A stretch of 64,000 bases of DNA from the NCBI RefSeq assembly GCF_003672135.1, contig NC_039512.1:13036874-13100873 (forward strand), given 5' to 3'. A model generated the notes under the pieces. That model searched no databases. It was given only the letters and a program-made list of their open reading frames with translations, and was not told the origin of the DNA. Shown here piece by piece: positions 63,001 to 64,000 of this stretch (within the stretch, counting starts at the first letter, position 1; every line of letters begins with the position of its first letter). Source of the DNA: Ooceraea biroi. Lineage: Eukaryota; Arthropoda; Insecta; Hymenoptera; Formicidae. The position numbers and the translations under genes were made by a program.

Positions 63001-63597
63001 GAAGTATCTAGTAATAGTAGTAATAGCAGTAGTAATAATAGTATTAGTAATTTGAATAACAAGACAAAAACGACGTCTGCAAATTTAAATGCAAAAAACA
63101 AAAGTATTAATGGTACGGACAAGTATGAAGCACGTAGTACGAATAACAATCAAGGAAATAAGAGTAATGCGAAGAGTGATAAAGCTGAGAGCAATAAAAG
63201 CAGTAGGTCGCTTCCAAGTATTAATAACGCGTGTACAAAAAGTAATAGCTCGAGCAATAATGTGGATAAGTTATCCGACGTCGACTTGCTCGATAAAAAG
63301 TTAACGAAAAAGGAGAGGAAAAAATTGAAGAAAGAAATGAAGAAGCTGGAAGAAGCTAAGACGAAGGAAGCCGAGAATACGACGCAAACGGAATCACAAC
63401 CTCAAATAGTCACCATTAGGAGGGAAATGAATTCTAATAATGCCGAACCTACCGTCACGATCACGTTGAAAGGTCAGACCCCGGCTGAGGATAAGGTTCT
63501 GTTCACTTTGGTGAACGGACAAACTAAAGAACCTTCCCACAAAACGGACCAAGAGCAAAGCCAAAGCAATAGTGGAAAAAAGAAAAAAGTTAAAACA

Positions 63598-63630
<33 letters not shown>

Positions 63631-64000
63631 CCCTTGCAACAGGGAAATAAGTTACAGCAGTCAAATAATTCGAAACAACAGACAACGTCACAGGCTAAGA
63701 TCTGCGATAATAAGAATTTGAAACAGCAAACGAATAATGAAAAGTCAAAAACGAATAAACAAACGGACGATAAAAAAATTCAACAGCAAAGTGTTAGCGA
63801 GACCAAAATTTCCAAGTCGAAGAAAAACAAAAAGAGTACAGAGAACAAGGAGAACGTGTTGCAGCAGCAGAACACGGTGAACAAGTCAAAGAATCAACAG
63901 AATGTGACTAGTAAAAAACAAAGTAAAGCGAGTACGCCTCCTCAGACGCCGGTATCGCAAAAACAGCAGCAGAATCAGAATATCACAAACGAATCCGCGG
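57063..64000 (+). CDS. FAM193-like protein (3' partial)
   Basis: FAM193 proteins are large, poorly understood conserved proteins. Sixteen exons read by phase: 57063-57317, 58113-58303, 58385-58555, 58644-58783, 58864-59048, 59137-59267, 59388-59507, 59585-59893, 59967-60063, 60303-60387, 60481-60753, 61324-61518, 61667-61807, 61892-62022, 62319-62657, 62767-beyond 64000. At least 1332 residues. Exons 3-8 form a long helical region (MDPHQLFMKLVSQAQEF, LRQIREAWELFTATRKLME). Cys-rich pieces follow: CDCRTC, PCSCVF and CDCCYCEVFGHG, the latter resembling the FAM193 CxYCExFGH motif. Exon 15 has APVSRNYKETRERLRQLLTKK and ELLEFIEGN, also as in FAM193A. Exon 16 is a Lys/Gln/Asn-rich coil with an EPTVTITLKGQTPAEDKVLF segment. 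The family call rests on these motifs. The exon 7 intron uses a GC donor. Weak donors at exons 4 and 15 and the exon 11-12 join are the least certain parts. The C-terminus lies outside the window. Confidence 0.75.
63598..63630 (+). repeat. (AAT)n tract encoding 11 asparagines
   Basis: In-frame AAT run in exon 16 of the FAM193-like gene, within a broader Asn/Gln/Lys-rich region. Confidence 0.95.

Noticed and set aside
1..64000. tRNA, rRNA or known conserved miRNA genes
   Set aside because: None recognised by eye (no convincing A/B box pair, no let-7, miR-1, bantam or miR-9 mature sequence). A tRNAscan/Infernal run would be needed to exclude them.

Overview
The window is nuclear DNA of an insect, most likely a hymenopteran and plausibly an ant. 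All genes are split by spliceosomal introns with clean GT-AG borders. Promoter-like stretches are rich in undepleted CpG and flanked by long CT/GA microsatellites. The cholinesterase gene is of the ace-1 type, which higher flies lack. No organelle, bacterial or viral gene was recognised. Exon borders below were chosen by splice motif, phase and family similarity read by eye; no alignment could be run.

Layout, left to right. (1) 85-3000 (+): UTP14, a small-subunit processome factor, missing its 5' exon(s), with a coding minisatellite. (2) 3774-13471 (+): S-adenosylmethionine decarboxylase (SamDC/AMD1), six exons, 345 residues. Its large introns hold a palindromic MITE-like element and a long fold-back repeat. 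Its stop codon is followed in the same frame by about 244 open codons. (3) 17222-18100 (-): TMIE-like one-pass membrane protein of the mechanotransduction complex, convergent with SamDC. (4) 19787-21692 (-): ARPC2, a core Arp2/3 subunit. (5) 22768-25379 (-): secreted JHBP/takeout-family lipid carrier. (6) 26217-26646 (+): a weak two-exon hypothetical gene. (7) About 27150-46698 (+): acetylcholinesterase ace-1, with a GAGA-rich CpG promoter, non-coding 5' exons spread over more than 12 kb, seven coding exons and a GPI-type C-terminus. (8) 46699-53371: about 6.7 kb without a recognisable gene, rich in simple repeats. (9) 53372-56376 (-): RCBTB1/2-like RCC1+BTB protein. (10) 57063-64000 (+): FAM193-like protein, divergent from RCBTB and running off the right edge.

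Most genes are unrelated housekeeping or neural genes, so no operon-like system is proposed. The observations most worth checking are the SamDC in-frame extension; a 79-nt hairpin between the RCBTB and FAM193 genes whose 3' arm carries a miR-25/92-type seed; the roughly 525-bp fold-back element in SamDC intron 2; the UTP14 coding minisatellite; the cysteine-poor JHBP protein; and a GC-AG intron in the FAM193 gene.
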